From Thozetella sp. PMI_491 (lineage: Eukaryota > Ascomycota > Sordariomycetes > Chaetosphaeriales > Chaetosphaeriaceae): a stretch of DNA of 64,000 nucleotides. Under the pieces are notes generated by a model, which saw nothing but the letters and a program-made list of their open reading frames with translations, made no database searches and was not told the origin of the DNA. The stretch covers positions 347,913 to 411,912 of the forward strand of contig MU270046.1 in NCBI GenBank assembly GCA_021432635.1. Direction: 5' to 3'. This document shows positions 34,158-45,726 of the stretch, piece after piece (position 1 is the first letter of the stretch; every line of letters begins with the position of its first letter). The translations under genes and the position numbers were made by a program.

Positions 34158-34642
34158 GGAAAAATTGCTGTGAACTTTTCTTCCTCTCCACTCTTTTCGG
34201 TTGGGAGTGAAGTGAGTCGATGAGAAGTCTGGAGGGTTAGAAATTGCAGTGAACTTCCACAGTTGTTTTTTAAATTTTCTGACGTCACGTGTGGAACAGG
34301 CTTGTGCTGCGGCGGGTCTGCAAGGAGAAAAATTGCAGTGAAAGGGCCGTCCCCCGGAGCCTTCTCGCCTTCTTGGGGCTTCTAAACCAAAAGAGGCGCA
34401 GCAGTTGCGGCCCGGCAGAGAGTCGGATGGGTCGAATATTGCAGTGAAGAAGCAATGTCTGGATCCGTGAGCAAGCTGACAAAGCATCCAAAAGTAGTGA
34501 AAGAGCAATATGAAGAAACGAAGCATGTGTGACCGAGGGCCGGCTGCTGTCGACAAGTTGTACTGAAACCCATCGACATTCATCCGGCCGTGGCACGAAG
34601 GGAACCCTAGGCCTTTGACAGGGACAAAATTGCAGTGAATAT
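34158..34642 (+). repeat. Five interspersed copies of AAATTGCAGTGAA
   Basis: The core ATTGC(A/T)GTGAA starts at 34164, 34243, 34332, 34438 and 34629, always in the same orientation, at spacings of 79, 89, 106 and 191 bp. Four copies read ATTGCAGTGAA exactly, and the first has one change (ATTGCTGTGAA). Most are preceded by A-rich bases and a G-rich segment such as GTC-n-AGGG. Sequences between copies are unrelated. Function unknown: clustered protein-binding sites or remnants of a degenerate minisatellite. Confidence 0.75.
34280..34291. promoter_or_regulatory. CRE-like TGACGTCA overlapping CACGTG
   Basis: TGACGTCACGTG combines a palindromic CRE (bZIP) site with an E-box (bHLH) site and lies inside the motif-rich block. 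Chance occurrence cannot be excluded. Confidence 0.3.
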
Positions 34643-35505
34643 ATTTGCGCAGTATCCAGCAGGGTAAGGTACCCGGTATGTACGCGAGCCGCGACCGGCA
34701 AGCGCTGCTTTGCCAATCAGCCCGTCTGAAGCTTAGTGAGAATACTTGGAAGCTCAAGCTTGAGCTCGCCCTCATCCTCATGAGTTCGATCTCCGTTTTG
34801 TCCTCAACGCCAATTTTGGTAATATTTACACACGTAATGCGGATCTCATAACCACTGTCAATACGGCTCCTCAAAGCAGCGGTAGTCGATAAATATACCT
34901 ATCTAGCGTCATCGTGTTAGCGTTCGTTGTACTATTTGGCTTGACTCACAAAGAGTCACCCGCTTAGCTTTCCGAATAGAACATCTGGATTCAAGGCGCT
35001 CAATTGCGTCCATAGAAAGATGAATTCGACTAAATAACAGAACAAAGCGGCACAAATTCGCTGTGGATTTCCTGTCGAGACTAGCAAAACGGCATTGCTG
35101 CCGATAGCTGCATGCAGACCAGATTATCCGGCCTGTGCGCTCATCAAGTTATGCGCAGCTCGCGCATTGTACACTGCGTGTGCTGACGACACCTGTACTA
35201 GGCAACCATGCATGGCGAATCACTCCCGGACACGCATATTAACGCCGCGATCATGGTTACGGCAGGTCACTGCTTTGTCTTCTGTATCTTTTGCACTTCT
35301 CAACCTCGCAGCAATGGGCCAACACGCAAAACGGAATACAAGGGCGGACACTAAGCGATCTACGAAGCGAAAAAATCCTCATGGTATTGAGGTAAGGCTG
35401 CCATATCCATTGTCCAAAAATGAGATCCTTGATAGTTTGCGCCGCTTCTAACAGCCAAGGCAGCATTCTTGCCCCAAGAACGTCAAGGTTTATCTGCGGC
35501 TGCCC

Positions 35506-38196
35506 ATGTCTGGGGGGCCACAAACTCGATCACCTAGGGTATTACTGAGTATAGAGAGGGCAAATGCACTACTGGAAGCGTTGCACATACCAACTCGTAG
35601 TTGGCATTTAAGGCGACTCGAGGATCACAGTAGGCCCATTGATAAACGCCATAAACGTGCCACTCCCACGCAATTGCCTGGCAACTGCCCAGAAAGGAAA
35701 GACGAGAACTCGGGCATCCCCCGAGACGGTGAAGTAACTAGCCGCAAAGCAGGTTATGTCTCATTACCTCGAGCTCTCCCAAGCGATTTGACCGGGACTG
35801 GCTTCCATGGTTCCAAGCCTATTGCCGGTCCCGAGCCTGAGCAGAGCAGAAGCGATGCCCCAAGGTATCAGGTTGAGAGCCGTCTGGGCACTCGCTACGA
35901 ATCGCGGTGGGCATGTCCCTACAGCAAATTCGACAATGCAACCTTTGTTTCTTGCCAGAGGTCCAGGCTTCGGCGCATCGGAGATGTTCGGCAGCACCTC
36001 AAGAAAGTGCACCTGGAGCAAGCTCACTGCCCCATCTGCCATCTTGTCTTCCGAAATGGCATCGAAGAGTTGGCCGCTCACGCCGCTGCTGCAGTCTGTA
36101 CGCCGCGGCCAATGCCTCCGCGGACCATAACCCCGGAGCTATGGAGCACGATTCGCGACCGCACACGTCCACCTGCTAGTAACGATGAGCAACGCTGGTA
36201 CATAATTTGGGACACTCTCTTCCCTACTTTACCTCGGCCTAGCTCTCCGTACTTGGAGCTCGAGCCGAACCGTCCTAAGAGCACACACGAGGTGAACTAT
36301 ATAATGCGCGGTATCTTCAGCGAGTTTGAGCGGCTGATATCCAACTCTATATCACCACCCGCCAATGTACCCCCCCTTACTACCGCGGAGAATACACAGC
36401 GTGAACTCTGCACTGGCTCTCAACCCCTGACACCTAGCACCTTATTGCCTCCGAGCAACCCGGGGCACCCCAAAGACGTCAAAGATGATTCTGTGCATCA
36501 CGGTGCTGACGAGAAGCATTCTCGAAGTTATCTTAACTCTTCCGCTGAGTTGTCGGACGCAAAGCATTCGCCCCTGGATATCGTGTATCTTGATGCTGAT
36601 CCCGAACGCAGTGGCTCCGAGCCTCTGGACACAATCAGCAGATCAACTACAGAGTCTCCTTGTTTCGATAACACCCCTCCCGGTACACAACAGTCTCCGG
36701 GAAGCCCTGCGACCTCAGACTCAGAGGCAGAAGCAGAGCTGGAAGAGTACACTTCTGAGAGCAGTCCTGCTTCTGAGTCAAGCCAAGAGACCGTTGACGA
36801 AATCTTTGAAGCTAGAAGCATAGTGGCTTCCACTCACCAAGATATTGTTAATCTAACAATTGATCGAGTTATAGAGCGATTCTGGGCTATAGTCGACCAA
36901 GATTTGGGGACAGAACTGGAGGACGGCGCGGAGAGTCCAGAACAGCGCAACGCATCCAGCAATCCCGCCAGACGGGGCCAGAACGGAAGTGTACCAGCAC
37001 AACGAGGCCAAAAAAGAGGCAGAGATCCTAACGATGAATTCGGGGAGGAGGATGATGGTAGGGGAGAAGCGCCATCCTTACCAAGCAGAAGCGAACCGGC
37101 GGTCCAGCACGTGAAGGAATTCGGCTGCCCTTTCCGCAAGCACAGCCCTCTAAAGTACACGCTGAAATCGCATCGCGTATGCGCCATGAATTCCTGGCCG
37201 AATATTTCTAGATTGAAGTAAGTTTCTTAAGTGTTCTTCTAGCATTTAGCTAAGGGTCATACACTAAACAGATCGCATAAAATAGGGAGCACTTGTATCG
37301 TAACCATATCATGCCACTTTATTGCCAAAGATGCTGGGTGATTTTCGACACAGAAGCACAACTCGACAGCCACAAACTGCTACCTCGTGCTGAGATGTGC
37401 GAGGTACGACCAGGGCAACCGCTCGACGGAATCACACCAGCGCAGGTCAAAGAGCTCAAGTCGAGGAAGAAGAGATCCCGCTGCCAAACAGAGGCCAGTC
37501 GATGGCGAGACATTTACCGTCTCCTATTTCCGGGCGACCAAGTGCCTTCCCCATGTTCGTGCATCCAGTACTGTTTTTCTGTGATGTTTGGCCCACTAAA
37601 ATGCTGTAGACTTCGAAGAACTGGAAGAGCTTGGTTTTGTCCGCAGGGAGATGCCACGTCTTGTTCGAGAAAGCTTGCAGCAGGTCGCAGAGCAGCAGTC
37701 AGGGCGTCTTGAGCAAGCACTAATCCAGGCACTACCGCAGCTAGTGCGGGAATGCCTAGACAAACTCGAGCGTTCGATGCAAGGCCACTACCCGGAGCAG
37801 ACGAGACTGGTGGACTCAAACGACCAGAGCGCGCAGCCTAACGCGGTACACGAAGCCACGGACAATCTTCGAAGCTCTGTGTCAGGTGCCTCAAAACAAG
37901 GCGTTACCGAGCCGCCAAGCCTAGAGGAAACACTTGATCCTCCAGTCAAGAAATCTCCGGGAGACTCAGAAACCGGATCGCAATTAACACCTCAGGCGCC
38001 GTCCGACGTGCCGATCACCCCTACACGTTATGGGTCTCCTTCTTACACAACACCCCTACAACAAGATAGCGGAGTGAATGAGTTTGAAAGCCCGACGTCA
38101 TTTTTTGATCAATTCGACAACGATAATGAACTTGGTTACGATAAAAACACTTTCTGTGTTGGAGGGTGTGCTGGCCATTGTGTCTGCTGGTACTAG
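35506..38196 (+). CDS. Zinc-finger protein with duplicated C/H module
   Basis: Exons are 35506..37217, 37286..37554 and 37610..38196 (855 residues). Two related Cys/His modules are present. Module 1 has C137, C150, H164, H169, C175, C178, H192 and C198, then the signature RWYIIWDTLFP (230-240) and SPYLELE. Module 2 has C541, C559, H573/H578, C584, C587, H600 and C609, then RWRDIYRLLFPG (643-654) and SPYFEELEELG. The gap is a long acidic, Ser/Pro-rich linker (about 280-535) containing a basic patch near GQKRGRD. In fungi this C/H-rich block plus W-x2-I-x3-LF segment occurs in proteins annotated only as C2H2 or hypothetical; usually one copy is seen. A nuclear role is inferred, but no function is demonstrated. 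The C-terminus is disordered and Cys-rich at the very end (CVGGCAGHCVCWY). Confidence 0.8.
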
Positions 38197-38547
38197 ATGA
38201 TGTCAGGAGCGCTGGGGCTTATTATGATAATGAAAAAAGTAGTTGAGAAAAGAAAAATGACCATGTAAAGAGCAATGAGGTGCGATTCATAGCCATTATG
38301 AGCTTTAATTACCAAAGGGTTAAGTGTAAGCATCTATATAACTTGGGCTTAATGCACATTTGCAAGGCGAATTCACTAAGGCAGGGCCTTGGGGTAGTAT
38401 AGGAAGAAAGGTTGTATTCCGCGCCAGGATTTTCACTCAAAGGTGATGTAGTATGTCCCCATAATTATTGACCATGTCTGGCAGTACGCGAGTCAATGGG
38501 TGAGCCAGCATAGAGCTTTTAAACCCACTGAGTCTATTCGCGCTATC
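38197..38547. other. Convergent intergenic spacer
   Basis: 350 bp between two 3' ends; AT-rich near 38220-38350. Nothing else seen. Confidence 0.5.
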
Positions 38548-39342
38548 TCAATGTCCATGCTTCTCCTCAAAGTCGACATAACCTTTCCCTTTGACAAAGG
38601 TCTGCAGCCAAGGGCCTTGTTTCGCTTCATTGATCAGGCTGAGATAGTGCTCTGCGTGCGCTTCTCCATCTCTAGCCAACATCGCAGGGGCTCCATCTGA
38701 TGTGCGTTCATCGACATAGTAGAATCTAAGGCTTTTGTCAGACAAGTCGCTCATTTGGGCTGCAGGGTATCTTACTTGTACCCCTTTTCCTGGTATGACT
38801 GGCTGGCGCCGTGGATTATTCGTGCAGCTGCAGTCTTTCCGATACCAAAGACAAGGACGCTCGGAAGGTGGATAACGTTCAACTTGTTGCCAGTATATAT
38901 GAATGTTGCCCCCTTTGCTTCGGGACCCAGCTTTGCCCATCCGTTGACGGCCTCCTTGGCTGCTACGAATGCACTGGTTGTGTTGACGTTCATGTCGTTG
39001 GTATAGCTTTCTAGTGCAACCTGAAGAGGATTGTCGGCCGGGGATGGAATCCTGCTGGCAGCTTGGTTCAACCGATGAGTGTCAGAGTGATGGTCTTCAG
39101 CTAGTGTATACATGCTCACCGTTGTATACGACGACCTTGGGCGGCCCGAGCTCCGCCGAGACCTGAGCGAAAAGTTCTGGAACTTTAGTCGACTCGGCAG
39201 CATCGAAGACGAAATGTCTGAATGTGTTGTCTGAGGGCAACGACCGGGATGCAATGGCGACGGAGTAACCGGCATCTGCCAGCTTGGCGGCCACGCTCCT
39301 GCCGATATTAGCACCGGCACCGATAACGAGGGCAGAGGGCAT
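38548..39342 (-). CDS. Atypical short-chain dehydrogenase-like protein
   Basis: Exons are 39120..39342, 38776..39061 and 38548..38725 (228 residues). The N-terminus MPSALVIGAGANIGRSVAAK gives a Rossmann dinucleotide motif (G8-x-G10-x3-G14), and IASR after beta-2 is usual for NADP binding. The middle (VNTTSAFVAAKEAVNGW) corresponds to helix 4-5, and the C-terminus HAEHYLSLINEAKQGPW-TFVKGKGYVDF is typical of a fungal SDR-like family. A standard Ser-Tyr-x3-Lys catalytic triad is not evident: where it should lie the sequence reads FIYTGNKLN. It may be a non-classical reductase or a regulatory binder. No linked pathway is visible. Confidence 0.8.
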
Positions 39343-41018
39343 GTTGAAAGGTGGTAGAAGTGATGATTGAGACTAGAATGATCAAAGCATCGACACCACG
39401 GTGATGCTAAGAGCTTCGACAATTTATATAGCTTAAAAGGCTCCTAGACGCGACATATCAGGCCCACTTCGACTTCCCGATTTGTGTGCCGCGCGGGAGG
39501 ATACCGCGCGCCTTCACTTCGACACTTCGTTAAGGAATCCTACTGGACTATAGTTTGGAAAGTGGACCTGTATTTCAAAGCACAAGATGAAGTTGGCCAA
39601 CCCCATCGTGTTGCAGACCTTGAGGCACTTTCGCTTGATTACAAATGCCCTCTTTTCTTACCGTCTTGCACCATCATCTGACGTAGCTTGTACTACGCCG
39701 ACCATGAATCGTGCTAGGGCGACGGCTAACATCCACGTGGGGGTGCAGGATGTGGGGTCATCAGTGTCCTTGACCTCGGCCGCTGGTGGGGCTAGAGAGG
39801 AAGCTCCAACTAATTAGTACCACTACCATCCGTATAATGAGACAAAAAGAGTAAGGTGGTTTGGCTCTTTTCGAGCGGATGATATCTGACGGTCCCGCTC
39901 CAGCTGGTTACCATGCGCGACGAACCAAGGATTAAGCCTAACCCCTATAGGCCCCGTTCAGGTCTTGACCGGAATTCCCTAACCAAAAGGCCTAGTCTCC
40001 AAGTTGACCTGAGGGGCATGGCCTATTCATACTCTATATCATTATTTGTCCCGTTTGAGCCTGTAGAACAACTCGTGCTCGCAAGAATGGAGGAATAATC
40101 ATGAATCAACACACCACAAGGATTCATGCCAGTCTAAGATGTATAAGCGCTTGCAGTTGTTAGGCTATCTTGTTCAAGCAAGTATACCCGTAAGAGACGG
40201 CTTCATGGTGAACCCGGCATCGGACTAGCACATATCCGGAGGTACAATCAATGTACCTAGGCTCATTTGTGCCGTGCGACTTGCTTAATTCATCGACTGT
40301 GCTTTGGACCACAAGCGACACCCGCTGTGCGAGCTGGCCATTTTCGTTTTCTTGTGCTAGCTGATCCAAAGACCTGTTGCCCATGTAAATACTTCATACC
40401 TTACACAAGCACCCAAGCTGTTTACCAGCTTTCGTTTAACAATTTTACTAGCTTCAAAGATAGGATTTCATTCTTCTCGGCCATTGCGGTAGGTGCGGCC
40501 GATGTCTTGCGAATTCACTCATTGGTCTCGCCCTATCTTGGCGACCGACCGCCAAGCCAATCAGGCGCAAAGGCACCCGTGTGCTCTTAGGGGAAAACTC
40601 TTATCGAGGGGGAGCACGGTTTGATTTTTCTGCTTGAACCGAATCCCTGTACCTGCAAAGCTTCGTGAAAGAGGCGCTCGTTGTGAACCCACCGGCTCGA
40701 TTGATTTGAGCTCATACTTGGCGTTCACTCTCAATTAACATCCTTCGCTTCAACAGGCATGACAAGCAATAAAGGCATCGAATGATACAGACCGCTATTG
40801 GCTTGATATTGTTTAGACGGGTTAAATCTCTCGACGCGGCCACCAAAAAATTCCTAGTATCTGGCGCATAATTACTTACTTCGAGCCCCCTACTAAGATG
40901 CGTAGAACAGTCCTCTACTACTTTTGCGTAGTAACCCTCTCCCGCCTTTGAATTGCGCGTTAGCTGACCTGCAATTTAGTGCAATTGCGGCGAGGGGCCA
41001 TATAACTCCGCACTGTAT
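39343..41018. other. 1.7-kb intergenic stretch, no gene recognised
   Basis: Divergent spacer between the SDR-like gene and the next zinc-finger gene. Short frames on both strands (60-107 codons) show no motif. The longest plus-strand one (40267-40590) has no recognisable domain. Confidence 0.5.
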
Positions 41019-44000
41019 TTGAGATGTCTCTATTGCGAGCATGAGATTGGCTGCGTTGATTGCATTCCGGATTTCGAAATGGGTTCATACTTGAATCTAG
41101 CCTCGTTCAATGCTAGCTCCGAAAACGGCGCCGAAACCCTACGGCCTACAACCAAGGCAGCCGAACCATTCGAGATGAGTCTCGACATAGAATCGGAAGA
41201 CGGCGATCTCGTCAGTATATATGTTCAAGAAGACCAATTCTCTGCTACACGGAAATCCGAGTCTGAGAGGCTTGATGCACCCGACTTTGTGCCCGTTGCT
41301 TCCGCAGCTGCAACTTATCGCACAGAGGTATCTGGGAAAGACCTTTTGACAGATTCTGGATACGGCTCATCCAATCGCACGAACGTACCACCCGCTCGAG
41401 CGATAGCCGACTCAAACAGTGAAAATACCATGGATCCTCCTGCGGACATCAACGCCGATGCTCGAACGCGTTATTCCGGCGGATCGGTGCTAGTGTCCGG
41501 CGACGTTCAACAGGCAGTGCTTGCTGTCTGCGACGACATAATTGCCCATTTTCCGGTTCTCTCAAATAGAATGAATCAGAAATTTCTCCAAGAGGACCTT
41601 TCAACACTCGTCAGAGCTTTCGCCATTGAACTCGGCTTAGATTCCGGCCTTCCCTTGGCGTGCGAAATAATGCACTTCGTACATCGCTATTCTCGGTAAT
41701 ACATTCTCATTTTGCTGTGATGGGATCAAAAATCTGACTCTTCTCTCTAGAGTAATAGTTGATCAGTTATGGGGTGGGTTTGGCCTTGACGAGGAAGATG
41801 ACGAGAGGGAGGATGTTATAGATGGCATGTCACTTCACGAAAAAATGGCTATGTGGTTAGATTCCGGCAACTGCGTCATGGATAAAGCTCCTCTGGACAT
41901 TTGCATAGGCGTCAAGGATACATTGGACGAACCCTCCTCTGATCAAACTCTCACCACATATGCTCAAACTATACTAGGGAGTGAGCCGTATCGCTGGCTC
42001 ATCCTTGGCTTACAGAACGAAACGCAGATGTACTGGGGCGACACTCGGATAATGACCGACGAAATACGAGCTCCCATTTTAAAGATGCTCCCGACCGGAA
42101 CTATTAGCTGCAGGAGTCCGCCATCTACTCACAAGATGATATTCAAAATACCATGGCGGGCCTGGAGAAGAACCTCTAGAATAGGCCCTTCCGAGTCAAT
42201 TGGGGACATAGTTGGCGACCATGATGTGATTACATTTTCCTCGATTGATCAGATGCAAATGATCGCTGTGCGAGACTTTATCAATCAGACCTGGACCTCT
42301 AGTAATATCCTGGGCACTATTATAGATCACCCGAAGAATAGTGTGGCACCTCGCGCTCTCCACGGCATCGTCGCCTCGCTGAGTGGACCGTACAGTTTGG
42401 CCGTTACTGCCTATGGTCCTGCTTATTACATCTCTCAAGTTGGCGAACAACTCGCTTGGTTAGCGTCTGCTCTCGAGCCACCTTCGTGGAGGCAGGACGA
42501 ATTCTGTGCTTGGACCCCCTCCCTAAGTCCTCGAGCTAAAGACACTCTTGAAATCCACTGCGCTCGGCATGTGCCTAGGCCCAACTATACACCCTGCCCT
42601 GCCCATATGGACCTGGTGTCAGAACGTGGCGCTGTGTTTGGATTTCCCACCCTGTGTCGTCCAGAAGGGTTTCCAGGACTCGAAGTACCAGCAAAAGTCG
42701 TACGACTATTCCTCAGCGGCCAAACACGCCTAAATCGGGAGATACGAGATCTTGCCCCAGATAATGGCGACCGTGATCCAAGATCTTTAAAACTTGTCAG
42801 GTATTCCGATGGGGTCTGTCTCTGGCGGGAGATTCACCTTGACAGCCACTTAGATGGAGGCCTGCCAGATCATATACCCCCTCCTGGAGAACTTGAAAAA
42901 TTCCGACATATACTCGAAGATTACACACCGCCGTCGCAAGAGCCATATGAGTGCACTAATTCTAGAAACACAACTCGTGAGCCATCTGAAGAAAGCTCAC
43001 GGTCACCACAGTGTTTATCAGCCAAAATGGATCTATCAGATACATCCTCCCTCGATGAATCTTTAGATTCCGGCATGATTTCCATGTCAGAATCGTCTCA
43101 GACAGTAGAATTAGTTGCCATTGAACGGACAGAAGCCTTTTATCCAGCTGTCGTCGCGACGGCACGCCTTCTTCTAGCCGAATCCAGGAGACCCGCCACT
43201 CCTCATTCCTGTTTCGAGGATCACTCGATGCAGAGTCAAGGAGAACGAACCGATCAAGCAGGTATATCCAGTACATGCCAGCCCGATGGGGCGTCCCCGC
43301 AGGCGCCAGGCCAGCGGAAGTCAAGCTCGGGAGGTCAAGCTCTAGAGTTTAGGGGACAAAGCAGAAAGCGTCAGCGAGAGGAGGACAGTGCCGAAAATGA
43401 CGACGCGGATTGTCCTAAAGCATACAAAAGCGCAAAGGAAAATATTCAGAAAGCTCGGTCTTCAGCGCAACTTGCCTGTCCTTTTTGGAAGAGGGACCCG
43501 GGGCGGTATAAGTGCTGTCTGCCGAGGAAGCTATCTAAGATTTCATACGTCAAACAGCATCTTCTTAGGGACCATACACCTGACTTCTATTGCGCAAATT
43601 GTTTGGTCATTTTCAGCACAAACCTGGATTTAACCAGCCATATCCGTGGTTCTTGTGAAGTTTCTGCTGCTACGTGTCGGCTTGAAGGCGTAACGACTCA
43701 TCAAAGGAGAATGCTGCACAGCAAATCCAAATCTGGCTCCACTGAAGCAGAAAAGTGGTACGAAATTTGGAGAATCCTTTTCGAAAGCGATCCCTCCCCA
43801 CGATCTCCATACATTGATCTAGAACTCTCGGAAGATCTTTGCAGCTTCAAAGAAGTGTTGGACAACCGTGGACCAGCGGTGCTCTGGGAGCAACTGGAAC
43901 GCCACGGAATCTCGCTACCCCCACCCGAAGGCCAAGATTCCCTCCTTCGGAATGTCTGGTCTGAGGCCATTCAACTCATCGAAGAGGACTGGCGAGTTTC

Positions 44001-44466
44001 TCGCTCTTCCAGCCTCGCGCACCCGTCTTTGGCCGCCCAAAGCTCCACTACCGGCTCTGGATCTCGCCCTTCTCCTTCATCGCGCACTGTTGAGACGTCA
44101 TTGGCTTCCATCGCCGACAGCGGTGTGGTACTACTTCGTATGAGCGACGATAGTTGGAATAGTGGACTGCAGCCTAGAGCTGGGAATAGCGAAACTTTCG
44201 TGGCTGTCCAGACTGGCGCATCAGAGATGGAACCTATGTTTGGTACAGAAACACTCTGGAATCTACCAGAACAAAATGCAACCAGTCTGGATTTTGGGCC
44301 TGACCTGGAACAGGAGGCTAGCTGGCTTTTGGAGCCCGCACTGCTTCCACTCGATTGGGGGCACAGCTGGCAACTAGCTAGTGGTGCGTCCGAGGAAGAA
44401 AATCCTGATTCCCTGATTAGAATTACCGGCACTGGGACCGATGAGATGCCTACTGCTGAGGATTAG
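41019..44466 (+). CDS. Large zinc-finger protein with fungal N-terminal domain
   Basis: Exons are 41019..41695 and 41751..44466 (1130 residues). Residues about 170-300 (QAVLAVCDDIIAHF to DQLWGGFGLDEEDD) and 330-620 form a fungal-specific region with GIVASLSGPYSLAV and VGEQLAWLASAL, which I recall from other ascomycete hypothetical proteins. Around residues 802-865 lies the C/H-rich block (ACPFWKRDPGRYKCC, ISYVKQHLLRDHTPDFYC, CLVIF-LTSHIRGSC), followed by KWYEIWRILFESD and SPYIDLEL. This is the same module order as the gene at 35506, here in single copy. The tail is acidic and Ser-rich. A first ATG at 41019 gives a Cys-rich beginning; a downstream Met (MGSYLNLASF) at 41079 is an alternative start. 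Probable nuclear or nucleic-acid-linked protein; function unknown. Confidence 0.8.
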
Positions 44467-44658
44467 ACCCGCAATAGGTAGCTTCCCGATAGGAAAGACC
44501 AAGAAGTTCTTGCATTTAGGAGCGAGGGTTAGAAACCGTATTTTTAAACGGCGCTGTCTGTCCAACTCATCTAGAATATCGTGCTATGTTGTATTTTTGC
44601 ATAATAACAACCGTCCTTGTCACAGACCTAGAGCCACGCCGGGTCACTAAGCCCATGT

Positions 44659-45726
44659 TTACAACACGCCCGGTTCCAAGACAGTGAATCGATCGCTCTC
44701 CGAGTCCAGCGACGCCAATGCGTCAAAGGGGAGAGTGATCATGGGCGTCGTATGACCAAAATCCACGTTAAACAGGATAGGAAATTGCTTCTCGGCCATG
44801 CGCCCCTCACATAGCAATGACTTAATGATACCGGCGTACTTGTTCCTCTTCTCCTCCGTGTCGTAACCATAAGGGCGCCCGACTACCAAACCTGCTGCTT
44901 CATCGAACACCCCCTGGGCAATCAGGTCGGCGAACCCCGCGCGAACTGCCGAGAGATTATCTCCATCTCCGACAGAGGTCTCAAGGAACACAATTCGGCC
45001 TCGCCAGTCAGGTGCAATCGGCCGCACCCCCTGTAGACGCGATATAACGGTAAGACAGCCACCGAAAAGGCGCCCCTCGGCCTTCCCGGGGCGTAGCCAA
45101 ATCCATCCTGCAGTCGGAGCAAGCTCCTGCGGTTCGACCGAGTCTGGGGTGCCGAAGAAGGCAGGCATTTTCGGCGCATAAGTGAGGGACCGCGGCAAAT
45201 CTCCAAGAGGCTCGCGGTTCGAAATGGCCTTAAACAGGGCCTTGACGGAAAAGGCTAGTGGAGTTGCCTCGTCATCGACGGACTCGGGCGCGCCCAACTC
45301 GGGGATAATACCCGGCCCGTAGAAGGTGCGTAGACCCACGACGGAGTACAGAAACCAGTGCAATCCGGTGTTGTCTGACATTCCAACCACTATCTTTGGA
45401 TGGGCTCGGATCTTCTCATGAAGCTCTGTGTCGGCGATCAGGTCTGGTAGGAGCTCTGTGAATGTCTCTCCGCCGATCACGCAGATAATGGCCGATATAG
45501 TCGGATCGGATAGAGCTTCGCGGAGCTCGGAGACCCGATTGGTTATGCCGGATTGTATGCCATTGTCAGGCGTAAAGAATATGCGGGTGCTGTAGCCTCG
45601 ATTCGACAGCAGAGTAGTGGCACGCGAGATTACGGCCGGCAGCCTGTGATTGAGCCGGGCGGAAGCGGAGATGAGCCCGATTGTCGCGCCAGGCTCCAGA
45701 GCTTTGGGGGTCCAAATAGAGGGCAT
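44659..45726 (-). CDS. Peptidase S66 family (LD-carboxypeptidase / MccF-like)
   Basis: Single exon, 355 residues, full family length. The catalytic Ser-Glu-His triad is visible: S117 in VVGMSDNTGLHW, E249 in IVFLETSVGD and H325 in VDFGHTTPMITLPF. The N-terminal GATIGLISASAR and CVIGGE segments are conserved. Bacterial members trim L,D-peptide bonds in murein or detoxify microcin C-type peptidyl nucleotides; fungi have no murein, so the substrate here is probably an acyl-amino-acid or peptide metabolite. No secretion signal was seen, so it is likely cytosolic. The lack of introns, next to intron-containing genes, is compatible with old acquisition from bacteria but not proof. Confidence 0.92.
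   Translation of the reverse strand: MPSIWTPKALEPGATIGLISASARLNHRLPAVISRATTLLSNRGYSTRIFFTPDNGIQSGITNRVSELREALSDPTISAIICVIGGETFTELLPDLIADTELHEKIRAHPKIVVGMSDNTGLHWFLYSVVGLRTFYGPGIIPELGAPESVDDEATPLAFSVKALFKAISNREPLGDLPRSLTYAPKMPAFFGTPDSVEPQELAPTAGWIWLRPGKAEGRLFGGCLTVISRLQGVRPIAPDWRGRIVFLETSVGDGDNLSAVRAGFADLIAQGVFDEAAGLVVGRPYGYDTEEKRNKYAGIIKSLLCEGRMAEKQFPILFNVDFGHTTPMITLPFDALASLDSESDRFTVLEPGVL

Larger units (their letters stand above)
33880..35505. other. 1.6-kb non-coding block with iterated motif
   Basis: Between the second HET gene and the dual-module zinc-finger gene there is no supported coding region. A 305-codon minus-strand frame spans 33957-34874 but is rejected as a protein (see rejected list). 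The block holds the AAATTGCAGTGAA motif array and serves as promoter region on both sides. Confidence 0.55.

Noticed and set aside
34280-34291. CRE/E-box composite site as a firm operator
   Set aside because: A 12-bp match in 64 kb can occur by chance, and there is no second copy nearby. Listed only at low confidence.
33957-34874. A 305-codon minus-strand open frame
   Set aside because: It passes through the motif array, with copies in two different frames, and its sequence is low in conserved-looking blocks. An open non-coding stretch is the better reading.
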